Assembly (NCBI RefSeq): GCF_025452095.1
Contig: NZ_CP104877.1
Coordinates: forward strand, 930,001-994,000
DNA: 64,000 nt
Direction: 5' to 3'
Source: Paenarthrobacter sp. JL.01a
GTDB lineage: Bacteria > Actinomycetota > Actinomycetes > Actinomycetales > Micrococcaceae
The position numbers were made by a program, and so were the translations under genes. A model generated the notes under the pieces. The model did no database searches, was not told the DNA's origin, and was given only the letters and a program-made list of their open reading frames with translations. Shown one piece after another: positions 16,951 through 27,152 of this stretch. The first letter of the stretch is position 1, and every line of letters begins with the position of its first letter.

Positions 16951-18369
16951 CTAGTCGTCGGCGTCGGGGTAGGCGTCTTCTTCGTCGTCGTACCGGCCGG
17001 ATTCCTCTACCTCGACCTCAAGGATCTTGAGCAGTTCCGTGTCCGGGTTCAACATGATGGCTGCCTCGTCGCGGCGGTGCTGCAGCACGGTATCCAGGTA
17101 CGACTGCACAGTCTCAGCCAAGGGCACGTAGCGGTCCTGCTTCTGGCTCATGTACCAACGGTGCTCAAGGACTTCGTGCACGACTTCGGCCGGCTCCAGC
17201 TTTCCAGCCAGGTGCCGGGGGATGGAACGCACAATGGGTTCGAAGATCTGGCTGACCCAGATATGGGCACTGATTTCCTCGTCCAGGTCGGGGTTGTTGT
17301 CAGCCCGGAACTGGTCCATGTCATTCAGGAGCCTGCGTGCCTGGTTCTCCTGGGCATCCAAGCCGGTAAGGCGCAGCAACCGCCGCTGGTGATGGCCGGC
17401 GTCGACAACTTTTGGCTGAAGCTGGATGGTGGAGCCGTCCGCCGTGGTCTTGATGGCGTATTCCTCGACGTCGAAGCCGAGCTCGTTGAGGCGACGGATG
17501 CGGGCGCCCACGCGCCAGCGCTCGCCCAATTCGAACGATTCCTTCTCAGTGAGTTCCGTCCAGAGCCGGCGGTAGCTGCCCATGATCAATTCGCTGGTGG
17601 CCACTGGATCCACCTTCTCCTCGATCAGTCCGCCGTCGAGGAGATCCATCAGCTCACCGGCGATGTTCACACGGGCGATCTCAAGATCGTATTCCCGCTG
17701 GCCCATGGACAGGTCCGGGTAGAGCTCGCCCGTCTCCGCATCCACCAGGTACGCCGCAAACGCGCCCGCATCACGGCGGAACAACGTGTTGGACAGGGAA
17801 ACGTCGCCCCAATAGAAGCCAATCAGGTGCAGCCGGACCAGCAGGAGAGCCTGCGCGTCAATCAATCGGGTCAGGGTGTCCTTGCGGAGCATCTGCGAAA
17901 ATAGGGCGCGGTACGGCATGGAGAACTTCAGATGCCGGGTCACGAGCACGGGGTTGAGCGGCTTGCCGTCGGCTGTCGTGCGGCCGGTGATGACGGCCAC
18001 GGGCTCCACGCACGGGACGTCCAGACGGGCGAGTTTGCGCAGCATGTGGTACTCGTGGCGTGCCACGTGCTCGGACGTTTCCTTGATGGCGATCACCGAG
18101 CCGCCCAAGTGGGCGAAACGGACAATGTGACGGGAGATACCGCGGGGGAGCGCAGCCAAGTACTCAGCGGGCCAGTCCTCCAAGGCGATGTGCCATGGCA
18201 GGTCCAGGAGCTCAGGGTCGGCGGCTGCGGCCGTGATGTTCAGCGAACCAATCACACTGGCTGGAGGGGCGGAATCCTGCGCGCTGGCGGCCTCAGTCCG
18301 GGGGAGCTTGCCGATCTGCCCGTAGTCGGTGGGTTCGTCGTGCCACTGGGCTTCGTTTTGCTCGCTCAT
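16951..18369 (-). CDS. DUF4032 domain protein with kinase-like N-terminal fold
   Basis: 472 residues. The middle contains a lipopolysaccharide-kinase-like pattern: SVIAIKETSEHVARHEYHML (candidate ATP-lysine and helix-C glutamate), LHLIGFYWGDVSLSNTLFRR (catalytic-loop-like D and N) and AYLVDAETGELYP (DxE in place of DFG). The C-terminal half matches DUF4032, a conserved actinobacterial domain of unknown function. The last 40 residues are strongly acidic. The gene overlaps the stop of the hexosaminidase gene by 4 bases. Kinase activity is a guess from motif order only. Confidence 0.85.
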   Translation of the reverse strand: MSEQNEAQWHDEPTDYGQIGKLPRTEAASAQDSAPPASVIGSLNITAAAADPELLDLPWHIALEDWPAEYLAALPRGISRHIVRFAHLGGSVIAIKETSEHVARHEYHMLRKLARLDVPCVEPVAVITGRTTADGKPLNPVLVTRHLKFSMPYRALFSQMLRKDTLTRLIDAQALLLVRLHLIGFYWGDVSLSNTLFRRDAGAFAAYLVDAETGELYPDLSMGQREYDLEIARVNIAGELMDLLDGGLIEEKVDPVATSELIMGSYRRLWTELTEKESFELGERWRVGARIRRLNELGFDVEEYAIKTTADGSTIQLQPKVVDAGHHQRRLLRLTGLDAQENQARRLLNDMDQFRADNNPDLDEEISAHIWVSQIFEPIVRSIPRHLAGKLEPAEVVHEVLEHRWYMSQKQDRYVPLAETVQSYLDTVLQHRRDEAAIMLNPDTELLKILEVEVEESGRYDDEEDAYPDADD

Positions 18370-19955
18370 GCTTCAATTGTTCCGTACTCGGGGGATACCG
18401 GCGCACCTGGCGCCGCGAAGGGATCTGCCGGCTTTGCCGACCATTCGACGTCGGGGGCCTCCTGGAAAACGACCCCCTGCTTGGCGAGGCGCTCACCCAA
18501 GGCGCCCAGCCGACGTCGGAAGTCACCGGCGTTGCGGACCTCCTGTTCGGACCAGGCGACTTCCGCAAGGGAAATTGCCCGCGGGTAGAGCAGCCACTGG
18601 GCCTGCTGGTTGTTGCGCACAGTTTCGGTCCAGAGGGGTCCTTCGATGCCCAGGATTTGCTCGTCCTTCAAGCCGCCCTGGGCCGGGTCCCAGTTGTAGT
18701 ACTCGGCCCAGGTGAACGGTCCACCCTCCACCCACTCGAGGCCGATGGGGCTCTCCGGAGAGTACTTCTGGTCAAGGTACGTGGTGGCCGCGGGGGACAT
18801 GATCACGGTTGGTGCGGTGGCGGAGGCCTTGCGGACGGTCGCGTCCAGATCGCCGAACCAGTACTGGATGACCGAACCCTCCGGAAGCTCGACGGCGGCG
18901 TACTCGTTCCAGCCCACCACCGTTTTGCCGGTTTCGGCGCCGATCCTGACGAACTCCTGGACCATGGCGACGTAGTCATCGTGCCCGGTGACATGTGCCT
19001 CGTCGCCGCCGATGTGCAGATAGGGGCCGTCCGTGATGGCGGCAAGCTGGCCGAGCACCTCACGGACGAATTCGTACGTCACCGGCAGGGCCGCACTCAG
19101 CGTCGACCAACCCACCTCCGAGGTGGTGCTCATGGGCTTTGCCTGGCCGTCCGGGTTGAGCTGGGGAATCGCGGCGAGGGCTGCGTTGACGTGGCCGGGA
19201 AGGTCTACCTCGGGTACCACCACCACGTTCTTGCTCGCGGCATAGGCCTGGAGGTCCTTGAAATCCTGCTGGGTATAGAATCCGGAGTTGCCCCGAGTCG
19301 GAATTGCCGTTGGCACCTCCACAGCGCCCTGCCCGCCGACCGCCGTCAGCTGGCTGTAGTCCAGGCCCGAAGGGCTCTCCGCCGGCTGGTGGATCTCGAT
19401 CCTCCAGCCCTGGTCATCCGTCAAGTGAAGGTGGAGGGCATTGAACTTGAACCGGGTCATGACGTCGATCTGCTCCTTCACCTCCTCCACTGTGAGGAAG
19501 TTCCGGGCAACGTCCAACATCAGCGCACGGTACCCAAAGCGCGGGGCGTCCAGAATTTCGACGGCGGGAACCACCCAGGTGCCGGCGTCGCCGTCTCCGG
19601 CGCTTTCCTCGATGGCGGCAGGGAACAGCTGCCGCAGCGTCTGTACTCCATTGAAGAGTCCCGCGGGCGTGGACGCCGTAAGCCGGACCCCATCAGTGGT
19701 GACGTCCAAAGCGTAAGCCTCCGGACCGCCGTCGAACGCGTCCTCCGACTCAAAGGCGATGTCCCCGGGGCGGGATGCGTCAACGATCGGCAGTCCGTAG
19801 CCGGTGGCGGTGCGGAGCAGCGTGGCCAGCTGTTCAGCGACCGGCACGGCGGCGCCGCTGGCGGCGATCCTGGCACCGGGGGCGAGGGTGAAGACGGGAC
19901 CGTCATGGGGCGCAACGTGGGACGGCCGTGGAATCAAGTTGTCTGTGGTGTTCAT
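18366..19955 (-). CDS. Beta-N-acetylhexosaminidase, GH20
   Basis: 529 residues. A GH20b N-terminal domain is followed by the TIM barrel, with HLHLTDDQGWRIEI and the catalytic Asp-Glu pair in HIGGDEAHVTG. GH20 enzymes remove terminal beta-linked GlcNAc or GalNAc by substrate-assisted catalysis. No signal peptide is visible, so it probably acts in the cytoplasm on imported chitobiose or on cell-wall fragments. It overlaps the DUF4032 gene by 4 bases (coupled translation). Confidence 0.92.
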   Translation of the reverse strand: MNTTDNLIPRPSHVAPHDGPVFTLAPGARIAASGAAVPVAEQLATLLRTATGYGLPIVDASRPGDIAFESEDAFDGGPEAYALDVTTDGVRLTASTPAGLFNGVQTLRQLFPAAIEESAGDGDAGTWVVPAVEILDAPRFGYRALMLDVARNFLTVEEVKEQIDVMTRFKFNALHLHLTDDQGWRIEIHQPAESPSGLDYSQLTAVGGQGAVEVPTAIPTRGNSGFYTQQDFKDLQAYAASKNVVVVPEVDLPGHVNAALAAIPQLNPDGQAKPMSTTSEVGWSTLSAALPVTYEFVREVLGQLAAITDGPYLHIGGDEAHVTGHDDYVAMVQEFVRIGAETGKTVVGWNEYAAVELPEGSVIQYWFGDLDATVRKASATAPTVIMSPAATTYLDQKYSPESPIGLEWVEGGPFTWAEYYNWDPAQGGLKDEQILGIEGPLWTETVRNNQQAQWLLYPRAISLAEVAWSEQEVRNAGDFRRRLGALGERLAKQGVVFQEAPDVEWSAKPADPFAAPGAPVSPEYGTIEA

Positions 19956-19989
19956 GCCGTTCTTTACGGGAAGAAGGTTAACGTGATAA

Positions 19990-20015
19990 CGGCCCGACCG
20001 AAGGGGGTCGGGCCG
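19990..20015. terminator. Terminator-like hairpin downstream of the orphan ATPase gene
   Basis: CGGCCCGACC (19990-19999) and GGTCGGGCCG (20006-20015) form a 10-bp stem with a 6-base loop, between the ATPase stop and the hexosaminidase start. This suggests the ATPase gene is its own unit or is only partly read through. Confidence 0.65.
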
Positions 20016-20044
20016 CCATCACAATGCGGAACGTACAGACGCGG

Positions 20045-21127
20045 TTAGTCGCCCAGGCGCAGGCCCGTCTTGGTGTCGAACAGGTGCACGTGGCCGGACT
20101 GCGGACGAACGAAGATGGACTCACCCTTCATCGGAGGGCGGCGGCCGTCGACGCGTGCAACGATGTCGTGGCTCTTGCCATCGAGGACGGTGTGGCCGTA
20201 GACGTAAGCGTCGGCGCCGAGCTCTTCGACGACGTCGACCTCAACCTGGAGGCCTTCGCCCTGCGGAGCCGTCTCGAGGTCCTCCGGGCGGGAACCGACG
20301 GTGACGGTCTGGCCGTGTGCCTCTTCGAGGACGTCGCGCGGCACGGGGTAAACCGTTCCACCGAACTGGACGCCGCCGTCGACAACCGGCAGTTCCAGCA
20401 GGTTCATGGCCGGGGAGCCTATGAAGCCGGCGACGAAAACGTTTTGCGGGCGGTCGTACAGGTTGCGCGGGGTGTCAACCTGCTGCAGCAGACCGTCCTT
20501 GAGGACTGCAACGCGGTCGCCCATGGTCATGGCCTCGACCTGGTCGTGCGTCACGTAAACCGTGGTGACGCCGAGCCGGCGGGTCAGGGATGCGATCTGC
20601 GTACGGGTCTGGACACGGAGCTTGGCGTCAAGGTTGGACAGCGGCTCATCCATGAGGAAGACCTGCGGGTTACGGACGATTGCGCGGCCCATGGCAACAC
20701 GCTGGCGCTGACCACCGGAGAGTGCCTTCGGCTTGCGGTCCAGGTACTGCTCAAGGTCAAGAAGCTTGGCGGCTTCGCGGACACGCTCTGCGCGCTCTTC
20801 CTTGGAAACGCCGGCGATCTTCAGTGCGAAGCCCATGTTGTCCGCGACAGTCATGTGCGGGTACAGAGCGTAGTTCTGGAAGACCATTGCGATGTCGCGG
20901 TCCTTCGGGGGAACATCCGTGACGTCGCGGTCACCGATCAGGATGCGGCCGGCGTTCACATCCTCAAGACCTGCGAGCATGCGCAGGGAGGTGGACTTAC
21001 CGCAACCGGAGGGTCCAACGAGGACCAGGAATTCGCCATCGGCGATGTCGATGTTGAGCTTATCGACGGCGGGCTTATCTGTGCCCGGGTACAGACGCGT
21101 AGCGTTATCAAAAGTAACTGTAGCCAC
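20045..21127 (-). CDS. Sugar ABC transporter ATPase, MsmK/UgpC/MsiK type, orphan
   Basis: 360 residues. Walker A GPSGCGKSTS, Q-loop VFQNYALYPH, signature LSGGQRQRVAMGRA, Walker B VFLMDEPLSNLD and H-loop YVTHDQVEAM are all present. The C-terminal TOBE/MalK-like domain is typical of CUT1 sugar importers. The GTG at 21127 gives the canonical family N-terminus and has AAGGGA 9 bases upstream; an ATG at 21145 is less likely. No permease or binding protein is adjacent. In Streptococcus MsmK and Streptomyces MsiK a single ATPase serves several sugar importers. The ATPase-less importer at 31.5-34.6 kb is an obvious client. Confidence 0.93.
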   Translation of the reverse strand: MATVTFDNATRLYPGTDKPAVDKLNIDIADGEFLVLVGPSGCGKSTSLRMLAGLEDVNAGRILIGDRDVTDVPPKDRDIAMVFQNYALYPHMTVADNMGFALKIAGVSKEERAERVREAAKLLDLEQYLDRKPKALSGGQRQRVAMGRAIVRNPQVFLMDEPLSNLDAKLRVQTRTQIASLTRRLGVTTVYVTHDQVEAMTMGDRVAVLKDGLLQQVDTPRNLYDRPQNVFVAGFIGSPAMNLLELPVVDGGVQFGGTVYPVPRDVLEEAHGQTVTVGSRPEDLETAPQGEGLQVEVDVVEELGADAYVYGHTVLDGKSHDIVARVDGRRPPMKGESIFVRPQSGHVHLFDTKTGLRLGD

Positions 21128-21199
21128 AGTTATCAATCCCTTCACCGGCAGGTACGTGCCGGACGATCCGTTGTGAATGGTTCATTTTCTTCAGTTGAA

Positions 21200-21222
21200 C
21201 TCCCCGGCCAAGGGCCGGGGAG
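21200..21222. terminator. Terminator-like hairpin downstream of otsB
   Basis: CTCCCCGGCC (21200-21209) pairs with GGCCGGGGAG (21213-21222), a 10-bp GC stem with a 3-base loop, about 110 bases after the otsB stop and upstream of the ATPase gene. A weaker 18-bp inverted repeat (TTTGAG-N6-CTCAAA) lies at 21283-21300 in the same gap and may be an operator. Confidence 0.55.
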
Positions 21223-21332
21223 GATCCTGCAACGCCGCACGGATACTGTGCGTCACGTCACAAGCAAGAGTATGTCAGACTTTTTGAGTAACCGCTCAAA
21301 TGTTACGAACATCACATGTTGTGTTGATCACC

Positions 21333-22119
21333 CTAAGCCTCAGCCGTCACGCGGCGACGCTCCCGCAGCAACGCTTCCAGCAGCTCCGCAACGTGGACGG
21401 GAGCCTCCACCCGGTACTGCGCCTGGGTGAAATCGAGGCCCACCTTGATGCCCACGTCGTCGCCCATAAGCCGGCCCAAGGCGTCTTCGTCAGTGACGTC
21501 ATCACCGGCGAAGAGGATGGCCGTGGCCCCTGTTGCCTGCCGGAGGAACTCCACGGCCTCGCCCTTGGAAGCATGGACCACGGAGGTTTCCAGCACGCGT
21601 TTGCCCGTCTTCAGATAGACGCCCGGGTGCTCGCTGAGGACCCTGGTGGCGGCTTCGACGGCGTCTTCGGCAACGTCGTCGTCAGCCATCCGGGTGTGGA
21701 GGACCACCCCGGCCGGCTTGTCTTCGAGGACCGTGCCTGGGGCGATATTCACGATTTCGGCAAGGACTTCACGGACGGCGGACAGCTTCTGCCGCTGGTC
21801 CTCGTCCAGTTCCAAGCCAAGGGATCCCTCGCCCAGCCACACCTCGGCCCCGTGGCTCCCGATCAGCAGCGTGGCCGCCGGAGGAGAGGCGACCAACCGC
21901 AGGCTGTCCAGGGCGCGGCCCGAGATGAGGGCCGTCGTCGTGCGTGGCAGTTCGGCGAGGCTCTCCAATGCCGCCGCCGACCGCGGCAACGGCCGTGCGT
22001 CCTCGGCACGGTCAACGATCGGCGACAGGGTGCCGTCGAAGTCCAGTGCAACCAGCAGATGTTCGGTAGTGGAGATGCGGCGCACTGCGTCGAGCAGCTC
22101 AGGTGCCAGGGAGAGGTGC

Positions 22120-22130
<11 letters not shown>
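21333..22130 (-). CDS. otsB: Trehalose-6-phosphate phosphatase
   Basis: 265 residues, HAD superfamily. Motif I is LDFDGTLSP with the nucleophile and general-acid aspartates, motif II is in TTALISGRA, and the C-terminal motif is FAGDDVTDEDA. It removes phosphate from trehalose 6-phosphate, the product of the OtsA enzyme encoded immediately upstream. The start overlaps the end of otsA by 11 bases. Confidence 0.94.
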
Positions 22131-23616
<1,486 letters not shown>

Positions 23617-23792
23617 TAATGCTCCCTGGGGTTGCTGTGACTCAACTCCCAGCCTACTAGCGGAATCTTCCCCGGCGGTTGATCGTTCAACAACCGGACG
23701 GGAGGGTATGCGGTGGAGCTCCAAGTTGGCTCCCGTAAACTGTCCCCGTTGCCCTAGCTATTCACTACGACGTCGAGTAACCCGAGGAACTG

Positions 23793-24671
23793 ATGAGCCC
23801 CGCAAACGAATCCCGCCTGTCAAAGGCCGAACGCACCGCCCAGGCACGGGAGAAAGCGCGGGCAATCCGCGAAGAACAGTTGAAGAAGGACAAGCGCAAC
23901 AAGCTTCTGGTCGGCTGGGGCATCGTGGTTGCCATCGTCGTCATTGTTGCGATCATCGCAGCCGTGGTTGTCGGTAATATCCAGAACAACGCCCCGATCG
24001 CCGATCAGGGCCCGACGCCGGCCAACGGCAACGTCCACGGCGGTGTCACATTGCTGGCAGGCAGCGAAGTCCAAAAGTCCGAGCCCAGCTCAGTCAACCT
24101 GGCAGACATCCCCTCCGCCCCGGCTACCAAGCCTGCCACGGTGACCGTGCCCGGCGGCGAGGCCGAGGCAGGCAAGCCCGTCAAGGTGATTGCCTACATC
24201 GACTTCATCTGCCCGGTCTGCAAGCGCTTCGAGACCACCTACGGTGATGCGCTGACCAAGCTCCGCAACGACGGCAAGATCTCCCTCGAGTACCGCGCCC
24301 TCGGGTTCCTGGACCAGCAGTCCACCACCAACTACTCCTCCCGCGCTGCCAACGCAGCAGCTTGCGTAGCGAACACCTCCCCGGAGAAGTACGCGGACTT
24401 CTTCAACCTGCTCTTCGAGCGCCAGCCCGCCGAAGGCAGCGCAGGCATCTCCGACAAGGACCTCAAGGCCATGGCCACGGAGGTTGGGGCTGCCAACATC
24501 GACTCATGCGTTGACAGCAAGCAGTACCGTCCGTGGGTGAAATTTGCCACCCAGGAAGCTGCCGCAATCGGCATCACCGGCACCCCGACCGTCTTCGTCG
24601 ACGGCAAGCAGTGGGACGGCAGCACCGACCTCAACGCTGAGATCCAGACCGCCATCACCGCAAAGGGCTAA
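23793..24671 (+). CDS. Membrane-anchored DsbA-family thiol oxidoreductase
   Basis: 292 residues. A charged cytoplasmic stretch (1-38, rich in Lys/Arg/Glu) precedes one membrane helix (39-61) and an extracytoplasmic thioredoxin fold of the DsbA_2/Thioredoxin_4 type. The active site CPVC is at 140-143 and the cis-proline loop is TGTPT near the C-terminus. Two further cysteines (AACVANT and DSCVDS) are the usual extra disulfide of the family. It probably forms or reshuffles disulfides in exported proteins. CGAGGA precedes the ATG. Confidence 0.93.
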   Translation: MSPANESRLSKAERTAQAREKARAIREEQLKKDKRNKLLVGWGIVVAIVVIVAIIAAVVVGNIQNNAPIADQGPTPANGNVHGGVTLLAGSEVQKSEPSSVNLADIPSAPATKPATVTVPGGEAEAGKPVKVIAYIDFICPVCKRFETTYGDALTKLRNDGKISLEYRALGFLDQQSTTNYSSRAANAAACVANTSPEKYADFFNLLFERQPAEGSAGISDKDLKAMATEVGAANIDSCVDSKQYRPWVKFATQEAAAIGITGTPTVFVDGKQWDGSTDLNAEIQTAITAKG

Positions 24672-24693
24672 GCCTCTTAGTTGAATTACGACG

Positions 24694-24731
24694 GCGGCCG
24701 GTCACCTCGCGTTAGGGGGGTGGCCGGCCGC
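24694..24731. terminator. Terminator-like hairpin after the DsbA-like gene
   Basis: GCGGCCGGTCACC (24694-24706) and GGTGGCCGGCCGC (24719-24731) pair with one mismatch around a 12-base loop, 22 bases after the stop codon and before the tRNA. Confidence 0.7.
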
Positions 24732-24836
24732 TGCGGTTCAGCCGGGTGTTGGTTCAGGCAGATTTCGTTGAAGGGAATGGTCTGGGCTACCCTTATCTAG
24801 CGCTCTTTCGCGCTTTGCTCCGGGATACCGGAGCGC

Positions 24837-24913
24837 GCCTCCTTAGCTCAGTTGGCCAGAGCACCGCTCTTGTAAAGCGGGGGTCGTCGGTTCGAATCCG
24901 ACAGGGGGCTCCA
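24837..24913 (+). tRNA. tRNA-Thr (anticodon TGT)
   Basis: The 77-base sequence folds as a cloverleaf. The acceptor stem GCCTCCT pairs with AGGGGGC (one G-T wobble). The D-arm contains TAGCTCAGTTGG. The anticodon stem CCGCT/AGCGG encloses the loop CTTGTAA with anticodon TGT. The T-arm contains GTTCGAATC. CCA is encoded at 24911-24913. It reads ACA and other ACN codons. No duplicate of its 3' end was noticed in the window, so there is no visible attachment site. Confidence 0.95.
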
Positions 24914-25009
24914 ACGAACCCGGAACCATGACACGCCTGCGGGCGTACCACTTGTCCGGGCCCTCAAGCTGACCCCTGAGGTGGCCGACCGTGCCCCTCG
25001 CACCAGTGA

Positions 25010-25618
25010 TCACCCACCCGGGACCGTTCCGTGCGCGGTGCCCGCAACAAACTCCAGATAAACGCCCGCTCCTTCTGATTCCTGAGCGGCATCAGCAAAC
25101 TGTGGTGCTGTCTGGCTGAGACTGTTATAGAACTCGGACCGGGTGAAGCTCGGGTTCCTGTAGGCGGCTCGCTGCTGTTGCAGACATCGGTTTGTTTGTT
25201 GCGGGTAGAGGTCGAGCTGGTCCAGCAGAAACTCGTCCGGGTTCACCGCCTCGATGCCATAGGGCGCCAAAGCCTCGGCTGGGAAATCCTTGAGGTTCGC
25301 CGTGACGATGAGTGCGGCTTGTCCGTGGATGGCTGCGGCCAGCACATGGCGGTCCTTGGGATCGTTTGTCATGGCCGGGACCAGAGCCTCATATCCGCTC
25401 ACGGTTGCGTGCGGGAAGACTTTTCGCATCTGCCCTACACGGCGGGCGGCCTGCTGCTCCGTCCGGCCCAAGGATGTGACCAGGTTGCGTTCAACTTCTT
25501 CCAGGATCTGGTCGGACCATAGCGGCTGGTAAATGTCCGTTTCGCCGAGGCGAAGGAGCAGGTCGCAGAGCTGATAGGGCAGCAGAACGCACGCGTCGAT
25601 AAGTACTCTGAAGGCCAT
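25010..25618 (-). CDS. PIN-domain putative ribonuclease (toxin-like)
   Basis: 202 residues. The PIN fold acidic residues are seen at D8 (VLIDACVLL), E41-E42, D89 (NDPKDRHVLAAA) and D111 (TANLKDF). The C-terminal 60 residues are an extension beyond the core. It lies 7 bases downstream of a HTH protein gene, the layout of PIN-toxin/antitoxin pairs, although PIN proteins with excisionase-type partners are less well studied than VapBC. Toxicity is inferred. Confidence 0.85.
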   Translation of the reverse strand: MAFRVLIDACVLLPYQLCDLLLRLGETDIYQPLWSDQILEEVERNLVTSLGRTEQQAARRVGQMRKVFPHATVSGYEALVPAMTNDPKDRHVLAAAIHGQAALIVTANLKDFPAEALAPYGIEAVNPDEFLLDQLDLYPQQTNRCLQQQRAAYRNPSFTRSEFYNSLSQTAPQFADAAQESEGAGVYLEFVAGTAHGTVPGG

Positions 25619-25625
25619 GGGCGCT

Positions 25626-26087
25626 TCAGCGGGTTTCGATGAAGGTGTTCAGCTTGGCGTAGGAATCATCTTCCGCGGCATCCCTGGTCATGGTGTCCAA
25701 GGTTTCCCGTCGCGTTTCTCGAAGCCGCTGTTGATAAGTCAGCACGTCCGCCAGATAGACGCGGCGGTGTCGGCCGGGCTGCGTGAATGGGATCTCCCCG
25801 GCTTCGAGTAGGCGTACCAGGGTGGGGCGGGACATATTGAGCAGATCAGCCGCTTCCTGGGTCGTCAGCACGGTGTTGTGAGGTGCGATAGTGATGGCCT
25901 GGCCGCCGGCCATCGCCGTCACGACGTCGCGCAATGCCTCGTACACCTCGGCCGGCAGTGCCAGGGTGGAACCATCGCCCGTCACCAGTGCAGCGTGGTC
26001 ATTGCGGTGCAGTGCTTCTGCGACAGCAGGCAACACGTCTTCGTTCACGGGAGGTAGGACAGTGTGGTCCGGCATGATTGCAGTCAT
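25626..26087 (-). CDS. Excisionase-type helix-turn-helix protein, putative antitoxin of the PIN protein
   Basis: 153 residues from the ATG at 26087; an internal ATG at 26075 is possible and the frame further upstream does not look coding. The MerR/excisionase-like HTH is LTTQEAADLLNMSRPTLVRL followed by the wing PGRHRRVYLADVL. The N-terminal 70 residues include DGSTLALPAEVYEALRDVV, resembling a small dimerisation region. It precedes the PIN gene by 7 bases and probably binds its own promoter (an AT-rich stretch with TTCGAA lies just upstream). Confidence 0.82.
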   Translation of the reverse strand: MTAIMPDHTVLPPVNEDVLPAVAEALHRNDHAALVTGDGSTLALPAEVYEALRDVVTAMAGGQAITIAPHNTVLTTQEAADLLNMSRPTLVRLLEAGEIPFTQPGRHRRVYLADVLTYQQRLRETRRETLDTMTRDAAEDDSYAKLNTFIETR

Positions 26088-26647
26088 ACCTTTGAGGATA
26101 ATCGAAAAATTCGAACACACAAGCGATAGGAGGATGGCTGCAGGCTCTTGTTCATAGGAAGTCCCTCGCGGCGGCAGCGACAGCGGCAGGCTCGGAGTCC
26201 GAGCTTCTCCAAGAGCCCGGCAGGCGGCCCCGGAGTTGGCCGGTCCGCAGGAATGCCCCCAGACGATGCCGTGCTCGTCTTGACGGGTCGTCGACGCCAG
26301 GATGCCGATCGGTTCGGTGCGGTGCACTACGCATACGGCCGGCCCGTCCTCCCGGCTGCCGATCATGTTGAGTTGTCAAATAACCATGGCCGGAAAAACC
26401 TGACTTGGGTTATAACGCTTCAAACAAGCACGATCATGCGGACGCAGCACGTCCGGAGGTAGACCCGGCGGGTGGCAACCGGGCTGCGTGGATCCGTCCA
26501 CCCTCTTACTGGCTCCCGGTCCTTCTTGGAGTCCCCTGGTTCCTTTGAGAAGACTGAGAGGCAGTTTTCTCATAATGAAGGGAAATGAGTATATCCGGCC
26601 TGCTTGTTCTCAAAACCGCGACGCTCGTCGCAACGGCTTTCAGGAAG
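26088..26647. other. 560-bp stretch without a convincing gene
   Basis: Open frames on both strands here lack family resemblance and ribosome sites. The first about 40 bases are AT-rich and probably hold the promoter of the HTH/PIN pair. The region 26460-26540 is GC-rich with short stems (for example CCCGG around GGTGGCAACC) that I could not match to any RNA family. It could contain decayed coding sequence; I cannot identify any. Confidence 0.5.
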
Positions 26648-27148
26648 CTAGGCGTCGGACTTGCGGGACTGGAGAACGCCATCGGCTGTCCCGCGCAGCT
26701 GCGCCAGACCTGCAACAGTCAGTCCGGCAGTGAGCGCCAGCGCGGCAACCCAGAGGGCGAGTCCAGCGATGTCGTGGACGGCCATCTGCGGCAAGCGCCT
26801 TTCGGGTACGGCGACGACGCCGATGAACGCACCGACGAGCCCGAAATAGCTGCCCGTCATGAATCGCTGGTGGGACGCTATGTTGCCTTTGCGCACCGCC
26901 CACAAGCCGAGGGTGAGGGTGCAGAACGTCAGCGCGGAGAGGGCATGCAGCCAGTTGAATCCGCCGTCGATGGTCCGGATCCCGAAGGAGCTGAGCACCA
27001 CTACGTACATGCTCACTGCCCAGATCCGGCCCAGGATCTTGTGGGCTGATGTGCCCTTGTTGCGGCGAAGCAGGTTAACAGCGCCAAAGATCAGCGCGTA
27101 GCCTGCGGTGATGGCATGCACGGCAATAAGCACGGTCCACGGTGCCAT
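26648..27148 (-). CDS. DUF2306-type four-helix membrane protein
   Basis: 166 residues with four predicted membrane segments (about 4-24, 44-58, 68-84 and 126-150). The pattern of the first half, including NLLRRNKGTSAHKILGRIWA and the histidine-containing loops WLHALSAL and ASHQRFMTGSYFG, fits DUF2306. The function is unknown. The spaced histidines would be consistent with haem or metal binding, which is inference. It starts 4 bases downstream of the previous gene on the same strand (27153 is that gene's last base). Confidence 0.78.
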   Translation of the reverse strand: MAPWTVLIAVHAITAGYALIFGAVNLLRRNKGTSAHKILGRIWAVSMYVVVLSSFGIRTIDGGFNWLHALSALTFCTLTLGLWAVRKGNIASHQRFMTGSYFGLVGAFIGVVAVPERRLPQMAVHDIAGLALWVAALALTAGLTVAGLAQLRGTADGVLQSRKSDA

Positions 27149-27152
27149 GGGT

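Noticed and set aside
24837..24913. tRNA-Thr as an integration site for a genomic island
   Set aside because: No integrase gene and no second copy of the tRNA 3' end was noticed in the window; only the nearby PIN/HTH pair is suggestive.
26088..26366. N-terminal extension of the HTH antitoxin frame
   Set aside because: The extra 93 residues have no family resemblance and no ribosome site; the AT-rich promoter-like stretch lies inside the extension.
26461..26540. Possible riboswitch in the GC-rich stretch with GGTGGCAACC
   Set aside because: The conserved cores of SAM, cobalamin or TPP riboswitches are not present, and no suitable gene follows on the same strand.
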